DNA from: Bacillota bacterium
GTDB lineage: Bacteria > Bacillota > Clostridia > Christensenellales > SZUA-584
NCBI GenBank assembly: GCA_023396555.1
Contig: JAEWWC010000224.1
Span: 1-5,233, forward strand
Reading direction: 5' to 3'
DNA: 5,233 nt
Shown here: piece after piece, positions 1-5,233 of the stretch
How the letters are laid out: each line of letters starts with the position of its first letter
How positions within the stretch are numbered: position 1 is the stretch's first letter
The notes under the pieces: model-generated
What the model saw: only the letters and a program-made list of their open reading frames with translations
Databases searched by the model: none
What the model was told of the DNA's origin: nothing
Program-made: the position numbers and the translations under genes

Positions 1-81
1 TTGATTTTTGTTTGTGCAGTTGCCAGACCGCACTTCATTCTAAATCAAAAGGAGTTTTTCTGTCCTGCCTCATCGCTATAA
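1..81 (+). other. Possible 3' tail of a plus-strand gene or transcript
   Basis: Plus-strand frame 1 is open from the window edge to a TAA at 79-81, giving about 26 residues that end in PASSL. Frame 3 is also open from the edge to a TAA at 102-104, ending FTEPRV. The stretch lies just before a plus-strand terminator (91-115), so some plus-strand transcript probably ends here. Neither reading frame resembles a protein family I know, and short open frames at an edge are common by chance. It may simply be a 3' untranslated region or intergenic DNA. Confidence 0.15.
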
Positions 82-90
82 GCTTTACCG

Positions 91-115
91 AACCCCGCGT
101 CTAACGCGGGGTTTT
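91..115 (+). terminator. Rho-independent terminator, plus strand
   Basis: A perfect 10-bp GC-rich stem (91-100 paired with 104-113) encloses a 3-nt loop (CTA, 101-103). The descending arm runs into TTTT (112-115) on the plus strand, the classic intrinsic-terminator layout. On the minus strand no T-run follows the hairpin, so it acts on plus-strand transcription. The gene it serves lies to the left, mostly or wholly outside the window. Confidence 0.8.
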
Positions 116-123
116 CGTATACA

Positions 124-156
124 AAAAAGGTTCCGGCACGATACCGAAACCTTTTT
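124..156. terminator. Bidirectional terminator at the end of the sugar operon
   Basis: A 13-bp stem with one mismatch (C133 opposite A147) is formed by 124-136 and 144-156, with a 7-nt loop (137-143). The outer part of the stem is five A-T pairs. On the minus strand the hairpin therefore runs into TTTTTT (123-128 complemented), and on the plus strand into TTTTT (152-156). It sits about 75 nt past the stop of the VOC gene and is the natural end of the minus-strand operon. It also backs up the plus-strand terminator at 91-115. Confidence 0.8.
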
Positions 157-232
157 AGAAGGGAGATGTTTCAATCCGCGCTTACCATTATGAGCGGATA
201 AATTAATTGAAGGTATACTGACCATCCAATTG

Positions 233-622
233 TCAGGCCTGCATGATTTCCAGCTCCACACCATTTGGGTCAACGATTAGCATGACAACCTGACCGTTGA
301 GATTCTCTATCGCAGTGGGCTTTAGGTTGATCCCATAGCCCGCCTGCTGGCACAGGCTGTATGCTTCTTCGATATCATCGACCCGGAGCGCCAGATGACG
401 GTATACTCCAACATCAGTATTCCCGGCATGGACTAGTTTTTGATCGTCTTTGTATTCGATCAGTTCAAGCCTGGCGCCAGGCAGCTGATACAGATGCAGA
501 ACATGGTCCCCCAGGTCAACAGTATTGACCCGGCTTAAGCCGAGCACGTTCTCATAGAAATCAAAGCTTTCCTTTACCCTGAAACAGTTGATGGTTATAT
601 GATCAATAGCGGTTATTTTCAT
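233..622 (-). CDS. VOC (glyoxalase/bleomycin-resistance fold) family protein
   Basis: A 129-residue cytoplasmic protein of the vicinal oxygen chelate superfamily, the usual length for a one-domain member. The fold shows two beta-alpha-beta-beta-beta modules: DHITINC opens the first, and RHLALRVDDIEEAYSLC opens the second. By position, the likely metal ligands are H8, E53 (in RLELIEY), H76 (in YRHLALRV) and E123 (in PNGVELEIM). This matches the H/E/H/E pattern of glyoxalase I and methylmalonyl-CoA epimerase types, so it is probably an active metalloenzyme. I chose the ATG at 620-622 because AAAGGAGAA (629-637) precedes it with 8-nt spacing; a longer open frame up to 655 lacks such a site. It is the last gene of the operon, 149 nt after the isomerase. 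The substrate is unknown: detoxification of an aldehyde by-product, or epimerisation or lyase action on a sugar-derived intermediate, are both inference. Confidence 0.85.
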   Translation of the reverse strand: MKITAIDHITINCFRVKESFDFYENVLGLSRVNTVDLGDHVLHLYQLPGARLELIEYKDDQKLVHAGNTDVGVYRHLALRVDDIEEAYSLCQQAGYGINLKPTAIENLNGQVVMLIVDPNGVELEIMQA

Positions 623-628
623 GTTATC

Positions 629-637
629 TTCTCCTTT
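629..637 (-). promoter_or_regulatory. Ribosome binding site of the VOC gene
   Basis: AAAGGAGAA on the minus strand lies 8 nt (counting from GGAG) before the ATG at 620-622. This decides the start in favour of MKITAIDH over the upstream in-frame codon near 655, which has no comparable site. Confidence 0.75.
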
Positions 638-670
638 ATATAACTCGAAACACATTTCAATGTGGGAAAC

Positions 671-701
671 AGGGCCATAACAAGCGTACTGTTATGGCCC
701 T
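671..701 (-). terminator. Perfect intercistronic hairpin, possible weak terminator or attenuator
   Basis: A perfect 12-bp inverted repeat (671-682 with 690-701) with a 7-nt loop lies between the isomerase stop and the VOC start. On the minus strand it is followed by GTTTCCC, a poor U-tract. It could therefore stop part of the transcripts, or instead protect the 3' end of the upstream mRNA. On the plus strand no T-run follows. The stem is directly visible; the function is inferred. Confidence 0.5.
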
Positions 702-771
702 TACAGAGTATTGGTTGTTCGCTTACGGCGAAGGAGGTATTCCCGTTTCGCTTATATTCTGATGTTCCGGA

Positions 772-2166
772 TCAGACTGCGACGAACTCTATACCCCAGA
801 TATTGCAAAGCTGTTCCAATCGGGCCATGTAATCCCCGGTCCACATCACCTGATGATGCGTGCCGCCATACTTCAGCCAGCCGTCCATGGCGGCTTTGAC
901 GCCGGTATCCGGCTTGAAGAAAGTATGGTTCATCGGTATGCCCGGTATAACCTTGGTATCCAGCACTTCGCCGCGCATCGCGACCAGGCGGTATTTATCA
1001 CCGCTGATGGGCACCAGCGAAGCAACCGTGGTTGTTCCCAGCTCGGCCCCGAATATGGGAGTGGGCGGATTATCCTTGTTGCCGATGTCCAGCGGGCGGT
1101 CAATCAGCACCACCGGGCGGTCCTTGCGGGCTATTTTCCAGTTGCCTTCGCCCATATGCGCGAACATGCAGGCGTCACGACCGAAATCGAGAGAATACAT
1201 CTCAGTGAAGTGCGGGTCGCCGATCAGCAGGTGTCCGGCAGCCATCAGCGCCATGATATGCACATCGCCTTCCGCCGAGTAGGCATAGCCTTTGGCCATC
1301 ATGTTGCACGCACCCAGTATCGGGAGCTGATCCAGACGGCCATCCTCTTCATAGATCATGAAGTTAGCGGAGAAGCCGTCGTAGTTCTTCTTTACCATGA
1401 ACTTCTCAAAGGCCAGTTGCAGCTTAGCGGCATAGCGGTGATTCTTTTCGGGTACATTCCTGACCTCGAAGTTCTTATTGTCTTCCGCGATCTGCGCGTC
1501 GATCTCGGCTTCGGTGATTTCGCTCATGATGGCCACGATCTGGCCGACGCCTTCGTGCAGCACCTCGATACCGAACTTCTGGAAGTATGCCACTTCGTCG
1601 CCCAGAATATCGCCCATGTTCTGCATCTTCTGCATCAGAGCCAGACGGCAGTGCTTCAGCCGGCGTACCGTGTTGGCCGCCAGCGCCCAGTCTTCGACAA
1701 ACTTTTTAAAACGATCGCTCTTCCAGTCCTCGGTGATGATAGCCGGTTCGTATCCCAGCCTCATCAGCATGTTGGACGTGTCCTGTATGCCGTGTATGCC
1801 CTGATTGGTCGTCAGCAGGCTCCAGTTCCAGTTGTCCGTCACGTCGGGCAACGGCTGAATATTCGCCAGCATAACAGGCAGATTGTTTTGCTTGAATGCC
1901 TGAACGATCCGCATGCCGGGAGAGTACAAGGTGTTGATAACCATGATGCCGTCGAGGCCCGCGTCGTTGAAGTGCTTGACAATGCGCTCTGCGTCCGGCC
2001 GTTCTTTGGAAAGCCCAGGGAAGTTGACGTCCACGAGGTCGGCCAGCTGCCCTATGACATCATTAACGAATTTCGTCTGATTTGCCGGAATTTCCGGCTG
2101 AGAATGATCGTATAAGCCCTGCATCAGAGCCAGAATACCAATTTTTGGTTTCATTTTTTGCAACAT
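772..2166 (-). CDS. L-arabinose/L-fucose isomerase family protein, sugar unknown
   Basis: A 464-residue cytoplasmic protein related to L-arabinose isomerase, a Mn-dependent enzyme that interconverts aldose and ketose. The C-terminal half holds the family's four metal/catalytic residues in their expected settings: E299 (SAEGDVH), E322 (FTEMYS), H337 (MFAHMGEGN) and the H437-H438 pair (GGTHHQVM). Other family-like blocks are an N-terminal KIGILALMQGLYDH and NQGIHG at 121-126. Classical AraA proteins are near 500 residues. This one is shorter, and where AraA (from memory) reads roughly MHTFSP and NQSAHGDRE it has NTLYSP (78-83) and NQGIHGIQD, so the substrate is probably not plain L-arabinose. 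I prefer the ATG at 2164-2166, with GAGGAAGTGA (2175-2184) 8 nt upstream. The in-frame GTG at 2176-2178 lies inside that site, and a later ATG (2154) gives MKPKIG. Its place after an RbsABC-type importer suggests it handles the imported sugar. Confidence 0.85.
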   Translation of the reverse strand: MLQKMKPKIGILALMQGLYDHSQPEIPANQTKFVNDVIGQLADLVDVNFPGLSKERPDAERIVKHFNDAGLDGIMVINTLYSPGMRIVQAFKQNNLPVMLANIQPLPDVTDNWNWSLLTTNQGIHGIQDTSNMLMRLGYEPAIITEDWKSDRFKKFVEDWALAANTVRRLKHCRLALMQKMQNMGDILGDEVAYFQKFGIEVLHEGVGQIVAIMSEITEAEIDAQIAEDNKNFEVRNVPEKNHRYAAKLQLAFEKFMVKKNYDGFSANFMIYEEDGRLDQLPILGACNMMAKGYAYSAEGDVHIMALMAAGHLLIGDPHFTEMYSLDFGRDACMFAHMGEGNWKIARKDRPVVLIDRPLDIGNKDNPPTPIFGAELGTTTVASLVPISGDKYRLVAMRGEVLDTKVIPGIPMNHTFFKPDTGVKAAMDGWLKYGGTHHQVMWTGDYMARLEQLCNIWGIEFVAV

Positions 2167-2174
2167 CGAATCAA

Positions 2175-2184
2175 TCACTTCCTC
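2175..2184 (-). promoter_or_regulatory. Ribosome binding site of the isomerase gene
   Basis: GAGGAAGTGA on the minus strand resembles GGAGGTGA with one mismatch and stands 8 nt before the ATG at 2164-2166. The in-frame GTG at 2176-2178 falls within this element, so that upstream codon is unlikely to be the start. Confidence 0.55.
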
Positions 2185-2189
2185 AATAA

Positions 2190-2195
2190 ATTATA
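2190..2195 (-). promoter_or_regulatory. Possible internal promoter -10 box for the isomerase
   Basis: A perfect TATAAT on the minus strand lies about 24 nt before the isomerase ATG. No convincing TTGACA-like -35 box is found 16-18 nt upstream (the bases there are near GTAACA), and there is no extended TGn. A start from here would leave a leader of under 20 nt. It may be a weak secondary promoter or a chance match in an AT-rich gap. Confidence 0.2.
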
Positions 2196-2232
2196 GAATT
2201 CACTCGGGTATTGTTACGGTAGATGCCTATTT

Positions 2233-2270
2233 ACGCCGAGGGAACAGGGGTTAACCGATCCCCTCGGCGT
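2233..2270 (-). promoter_or_regulatory. Intercistronic hairpin between binding-protein and isomerase genes
   Basis: A perfect 10-bp GC-rich inverted repeat (2233-2242 with 2261-2270) encloses an 18-nt loop. It lies in the 207-nt gap between the binding-protein stop and the isomerase start. No T-run follows it on either strand, so it does not look like an intrinsic terminator. In sugar ABC operons, such a stem after the binding-protein gene commonly stabilises that part of the mRNA, letting the binding protein outnumber its partners. That role is inferred here. The rest of the gap (2271-2373) holds only short imperfect repeats. Confidence 0.5.
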
Positions 2271-2373
2271 TAATCAGTCAATCATCATGGATATGCCGCT
2301 GTCGCTGGCCGGTCAGAAGAGCGGCCTTCCTGCTGCAGACAGAGACGTATCCGCTTAATAGTTCGCTTAGAAT

Positions 2374-3423
2374 CTAACGGAAGAGGTCCACGTTGTCCTT
2401 GGTCGCCATGGACACGCCGGTATCAACCGCACCCGGAACCGGGGATAGGCCCTTGGTTGCCCAATCGTCGATAACAGCATCAGTGTTCATAGCCCACAGG
2501 AACTGGAACGACCAGTAACCCATCTGCTGAGTGCCCTGAACAACGGAAGCAGAGAGAGTGCCGCTCTCGATGTAGTCCAGAACGCCCGAGTCGGTATCGA
2601 ACGCAACGCCGCAGATCTGGCCGACCTTGCCGGCTTCTTCAATAGCGTTGCCCACGCCAAGGCCCATCCAGGCATTGCAGCCGAAGATACCCTTGATATT
2701 GGGGTTCGCGGTGATCAAAGCAGCTGCCGCAGCGGAGGAAGAGGTTTCATCGTCGCCGCCGTGGACTTTTGGTATAACCTTGATGTCGGGATAGTTGGCA
2801 GCCATGTATTTTTCAAAGCCGCCGGAGCGCTCTTCCTGGTTCTGGGAACCAGCAAAGTACACGATACCCACTTCGCCGGAACCGCCGATAGCGTCAGCCA
2901 TGTATTTGGCAGCAGCAGCACCGGCAGCTTCGTTACCTGTGCCCAGGTATGCGTAACGGCTGGAGTTCGGGCTGTCGGAATCAAACGTCACAACCGGAAT
3001 ACCGGCGTCAATGGCTGCCTGGATCGGATCCGCAAAAGCATCCGGGTCCACGCAGGTCAGCGCGATACCCTTGGGGTTTTTCGCGATAACCTGATTCAGG
3101 ACGTCAACCTCAGCGGCAAAGTCCGCTTCTGCAGAGCCGGTGTAGACCGCGGTAGCTCCTACGGCTTTGGCTGCACGCTCATAACCTTCGAAGCAGCCCT
3201 TCCAGTAGTCAATACCGGACATAAACGTAATCATGTAATACTCACCGATAGCATCGCTGGCCACAGCCGGAGCGTCAGCGGGAGCCTCAGCAGCAGGAGC
3301 TTCAGAGGCGGGAGCCTCAGCAGCGGGTGCCGCGGAGGCCGGAGTCGTCGTTTCAGGAACGGTGCAGCCAATCAAGGAAAACACTAGTGCAACCGCCAGC
3401 AACAAAACCATCAACTTTTTCAT
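2374..3423 (-). CDS. Sugar ABC transporter substrate-binding lipoprotein (RbsB-like)
   Basis: A 349-residue lipoprotein that captures a sugar outside the membrane and delivers it to the permease encoded just upstream. Residues 1-19 form a lipoprotein signal: KK, a hydrophobic run, then the lipobox LIGC with C20 as the lipidated residue. Residues 21-58 are a flexible Ala/Pro/Glu/Thr linker with repeated EAPA units. From about 62 it is a type I periplasmic-binding fold of the ribose/galactose class (Peripla_BP_4). Residues matching the sugar contacts of RbsB by motif are D148 (VVTFDSD), R199 (QEERSGGF), N250 (IFGCNAW), D276 (VAFDTD) and Q296 (SVVQGTQQ). S149 replaces the arginine that follows the aspartate in RbsB, hinting at a different ligand. 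The chosen ATG (3421-3423) has AAGGAAG 6 nt upstream; a TTG at 3439-3441 would add six residues before the signal. An 18-nt gap separates it from the permease stop. Confidence 0.93.
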   Translation of the reverse strand: MKKLMVLLLAVALVFSLIGCTVPETTTPASAAPAAEAPASEAPAAEAPADAPAVASDAIGEYYMITFMSGIDYWKGCFEGYERAAKAVGATAVYTGSAEADFAAEVDVLNQVIAKNPKGIALTCVDPDAFADPIQAAIDAGIPVVTFDSDSPNSSRYAYLGTGNEAAGAAAAKYMADAIGGSGEVGIVYFAGSQNQEERSGGFEKYMAANYPDIKVIPKVHGGDDETSSSAAAAALITANPNIKGIFGCNAWMGLGVGNAIEEAGKVGQICGVAFDTDSGVLDYIESGTLSASVVQGTQQMGYWSFQFLWAMNTDAVIDDWATKGLSPVPGAVDTGVSMATKDNVDLFR

Positions 3424-3441
3424 AATCATCTTCCTTTCCAA

Positions 3442-4401
3442 TCATTTTTTCGTGCGATGGCTGAAATAATCGACTAGCACGGCCAACAGCAGGATGCAGC
3501 CGCTAATCATGTCTTGCCAATAGACATCTACGCTCAACAACACCAGGGCATTGTTGATAAAGGTAAGCAGCATCAGGCCCAGAATAGCGCCGATGATGGT
3601 ACCTGTACCGCCGTTCAGAGAGGAACCGCCGATAACGCAGGCCGAAATCGCGGTCATTTCCATGCCGCTGCCGGCGTTGGCAGAAGCCACGGAGAACCGG
3701 GACACCGTCATAATGCCGCCAAGGCCGGAAAGCAGCGCCGCAAGTATATAAATTCCGAGCTTGACGCGCGATACGTTGATACCCGAGAATTCAGCCGCCT
3801 GCTCGCTGGAACCAACGTAATAAGCTTTGCGGAACGTGGTGGATTTCTGCATCAGTATGGCAAATACCACTGCAAATACGACGGCGATAACGATCAGAAC
3901 CGGTATCGGACCCATCAACCCCTTGCCGATACCCTTGAACGCAACCGGCGTGTCTTTCATGGATATCGGGGAGCCGGTGGTCAGTATCATCGCAATACCG
4001 CGTGACAGGCTCATGGTGCCCAGCGTGCAGATCATCGGAGCGATGTTCGTACGGCTCAATATCAGGCCGTTGATGAAGCCGATCAAAACTGCGGCCAGCA
4101 GACCGATCAATGCGGCGACCCAGATGTCTACACCGCCCACATTGATAAACAGATACCCTGTCAGAGCGCCGGAAAGCGCCATGTTCGAACCTACGGAAAG
4201 ATCGATACCGCCGGCGGCCATCACCACCGTCATGCCGATGACCACCATGACGCCCGTGCTCATGCCAACGATTGTCGTGCTGATGTTGGGCCAGGTGATA
4301 AAATACGGGGAAGCAATGGCCATAGCGATGCAAAATACAATGAAGATCAGCATTATCGTGGCCGCCCGAAACCGCCCGAGGAAGTTCTTTACATTAACCA
4401 A
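3442..4401 (-). CDS. Sugar ABC transporter permease (RbsC-like)
   Basis: A 319-residue integral membrane protein of the BPD_transp_2 (RbsC/XylH/MglC) class, the usual length. Hydrophobic segments run through most of the chain, consistent with about 8-10 membrane spans. Family hallmarks are GGIDLSVGS at 64-72; the cytoplasmic coupling loop SEQAAEFSGINVSRVK at 199-214, which contacts the ATPase; and CVIGGSSLNGGTGT at 255-268. It should form the sugar channel, probably as a homodimer. The start is a TTG (4399-4401): AGGAGG lies 8 nt upstream (4410-4415) and no in-frame ATG occurs until residue 17, which would cut into the first membrane segment. The gene overlaps the ATPase stop by 8 nt, suggesting translational coupling. 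The substrate cannot be told from sequence. Confidence 0.93.
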   Translation of the reverse strand: MVNVKNFLGRFRAATIMLIFIVFCIAMAIASPYFITWPNISTTIVGMSTGVMVVIGMTVVMAAGGIDLSVGSNMALSGALTGYLFINVGGVDIWVAALIGLLAAVLIGFINGLILSRTNIAPMICTLGTMSLSRGIAMILTTGSPISMKDTPVAFKGIGKGLMGPIPVLIVIAVVFAVVFAILMQKSTTFRKAYYVGSSEQAAEFSGINVSRVKLGIYILAALLSGLGGIMTVSRFSVASANAGSGMEMTAISACVIGGSSLNGGTGTIIGAILGLMLLTFINNALVLLSVDVYWQDMISGCILLLAVLVDYFSHRTKK

Positions 4402-5233
4402 CGCTCTCTCCTCCTATGTCTGAGTTATTGTCCCTATTTTCAAATTTCTTGCCTGTCGCCATTAATATAAGATTGTTTTCTGTGATCTCGTCGTCAACGA
4501 TCATGCCCATACATTTGCCTTCATGCATCACGACGATGTCGTCGCAAAGCCCGATAATCTCCGGCATTTCAGAAGAAATTACTATCACGCCCATGCCCTC
4601 GTTGCACAATTTTCGAAGCATAAAGTGGATCTCACTCTTGGCGCCCACATCGATGCCGCGGGTGGGCTCATCCATGATGATGACCTCGGGGCTGACAGCC
4701 ATCCACTTTCCAATCATCGCTTTTTGCTGGTTGCCGCCCGACAGTGACCGCAGCAACAGTTCGCGGCTTTGAGTTTTGACGTTCATCCGCTTGATTTCAT
4801 TATCCGCCAGCTTGGTTTCCTCTTTGTCATTGATAAAGCCTGCGCGGGAAATCTCCTTCAAAGTGGCAGCCGAGATGTTGCGTTTGACGCTCATTTCCAA
4901 AAATATGCCGTTTTTCTTCCGATCCTCCGTGAGGTAGCATATCTTGTTTTTGATGGCATCCGTATAACGTCTGTGGCGGATTTCCTTGCCTTTGTAATAC
5001 AGATTGCCTGAGTGATAACCCCCGATGCCGCACAACGCCTGCATCAGTTCCGAGCGCCCCGCGCCAATAAGCCCGGAGAATCCAAGAATTCTGCCCTTCT
5101 TAAGTGCAAAACTGATGTCATGGAAGCCGGTTCCGCAGTAATTGTCCACCCGGAGCAGTTCAACCTGTTCATCCCTGGGTATTGCTGTCTTGGGAGGATA
5201 AAAATCGCTTATTTCGCGGCCCACCATGCTGGT
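4394..5233 (-). CDS. Sugar ABC transporter ATPase (RbsA-like), C-terminal half, partial
   Basis: The last 279 residues of a sugar-importer ATPase of the RbsA/MglA/XylG class, in which two nucleotide-binding domains are fused in about 500 residues. The window edge removes the first domain. The visible part begins with the inter-domain MVGREISDFYPP motif, so the Met at 5225-5227 is internal, not a start. Counting from that Met, the second domain shows a Walker A-like GLIGAGRS (52-59) with arginine in place of lysine, TEDRKKNG (100-107), the signature LSGGNQQK (162-169), Walker B VIIMDEP (182-188), and SSEMPE (218-223) where an H-loop histidine would be. The Arg and Ser replacements are normal for the second domain of this family; the lost first domain should carry the canonical lysine. 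It powers uptake through the adjacent permease. Its TAA (4394-4396) lies inside the permease start region. Confidence 0.93.
   Translation of the reverse strand, partial: TSMVGREISDFYPPKTAIPRDEQVELLRVDNYCGTGFHDISFALKKGRILGFSGLIGAGRSELMQALCGIGGYHSGNLYYKGKEIRHRRYTDAIKNKICYLTEDRKKNGIFLEMSVKRNISAATLKEISRAGFINDKEETKLADNEIKRMNVKTQSRELLLRSLSGGNQQKAMIGKWMAVSPEVIIMDEPTRGIDVGAKSEIHFMLRKLCNEGMGVIVISSEMPEIIGLCDDIVVMHEGKCMGMIVDDEITENNLILMATGKKFENRDNNSDIGGESVG
4410..4415 (-). promoter_or_regulatory. Ribosome binding site supporting the permease TTG start
   Basis: A perfect AGGAGG on the minus strand lies inside the last codons of the ATPase gene (encoding GGES), 8 nt before the TTG at 4399-4401. Its strength and spacing are the main evidence for a non-ATG start. 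Confidence 0.8.

Noticed and set aside
174..199. ATCCGC/GCGGAT inverted repeat between the VOC stop and the terminator
   Set aside because: The stem is only 6 bp with a 14-nt loop and no T-run, so it is not distinguishable from chance.
85..273. 62-codon minus-strand open frame across the terminators
   Set aside because: It runs through both terminator hairpins and into the VOC gene end in another frame, with no family resemblance.
637..660. Possible promoter (TTGAAA and TATAAA) before the VOC gene
   Set aside because: The spacing between the boxes is about 14 nt, too short for a standard promoter, and the -10 would abut the ribosome binding site.
853..2115. 420-codon open frame on the plus strand opposite the isomerase gene
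   Set aside because: It is fully antisense to a gene with conserved catalytic residues. Its translation looks like no protein family, and it is best explained by codon bias of the real gene leaving the opposite frame open.
3248..3361. Repetitive Ala/Pro/Glu codons as a possible tandem DNA repeat of interest
   Set aside because: Such linkers after the lipidated cysteine are common in Gram-positive binding lipoproteins. The repeat is explained as a spacer.
2761..3387. 208-codon plus-strand open frame opposite the binding-protein gene
   Set aside because: It is a shadow of the lipoprotein gene; the Ser/Gly/Arg-rich tail is the complement of the Ala/Pro/Glu linker codons.
3827..4423. 198-codon plus-strand open frame opposite the permease
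   Set aside because: It is antisense to a well-supported membrane protein, has no clear ribosome binding site and shows no recognisable domain.
4394..5227. Walker A lysine replaced by arginine in the ATPase, as a sign of a dead gene
   Set aside because: The Arg and the Ser at the H-loop position are normal in the second domain of RbsA-type ATPases. The frame is intact and the other motifs are preserved.

Overview
The window looks like chromosomal DNA from a Gram-positive anaerobe of the Bacillota, probably a clostridial lineage. That is an inference from three things: a short lipoprotein signal (SLIGC) followed by an Ala/Pro/Glu linker on the solute-binding protein, strong AGGAGG-type ribosome binding sites, and an exported-sugar operon typical of gut Clostridia. 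No rRNA or marker gene is present to confirm it.

All clear genes lie on the minus strand and read from the right edge to the left, as one apparent sugar uptake and catabolism operon. In transcription order they are: the C-terminal half of an RbsA-type double ATPase (4394-5233, cut by the window edge); an RbsC-type permease (3442-4401, TTG start, 8-nt overlap with the ATPase); an RbsB-like lipoprotein that binds the sugar (2374-3423); an L-arabinose-isomerase-family enzyme (772-2166); and a small VOC/glyoxalase-fold protein (233-622). The operon ends at a strong, apparently bidirectional hairpin terminator (124-156). A second terminator at 91-115 points the other way and probably closes a plus-strand transcription unit whose gene is mostly or wholly outside the window.

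The likely logic is that the lipoprotein captures a monosaccharide outside the membrane, the permease and ATPase import it, and the isomerase converts the aldose to a ketose (or the reverse). The VOC protein may act on a downstream or toxic intermediate. The isomerase keeps the four expected metal/catalytic residues but is shorter than classical AraA and differs in substrate-side motifs, so its sugar cannot be named. No kinase, aldolase or regulator is visible, so the pathway is incomplete here.

The noncoding gaps carry two clear inverted repeats: 2233-2270, between the binding protein and the isomerase, and 671-701, between the isomerase and the VOC gene. They may set different mRNA levels along the operon. 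I saw no mobile element, CRISPR array, tRNA or rRNA, and no clearly new system. The most interesting element is the uncertain sugar specificity of the transporter, isomerase and VOC set.
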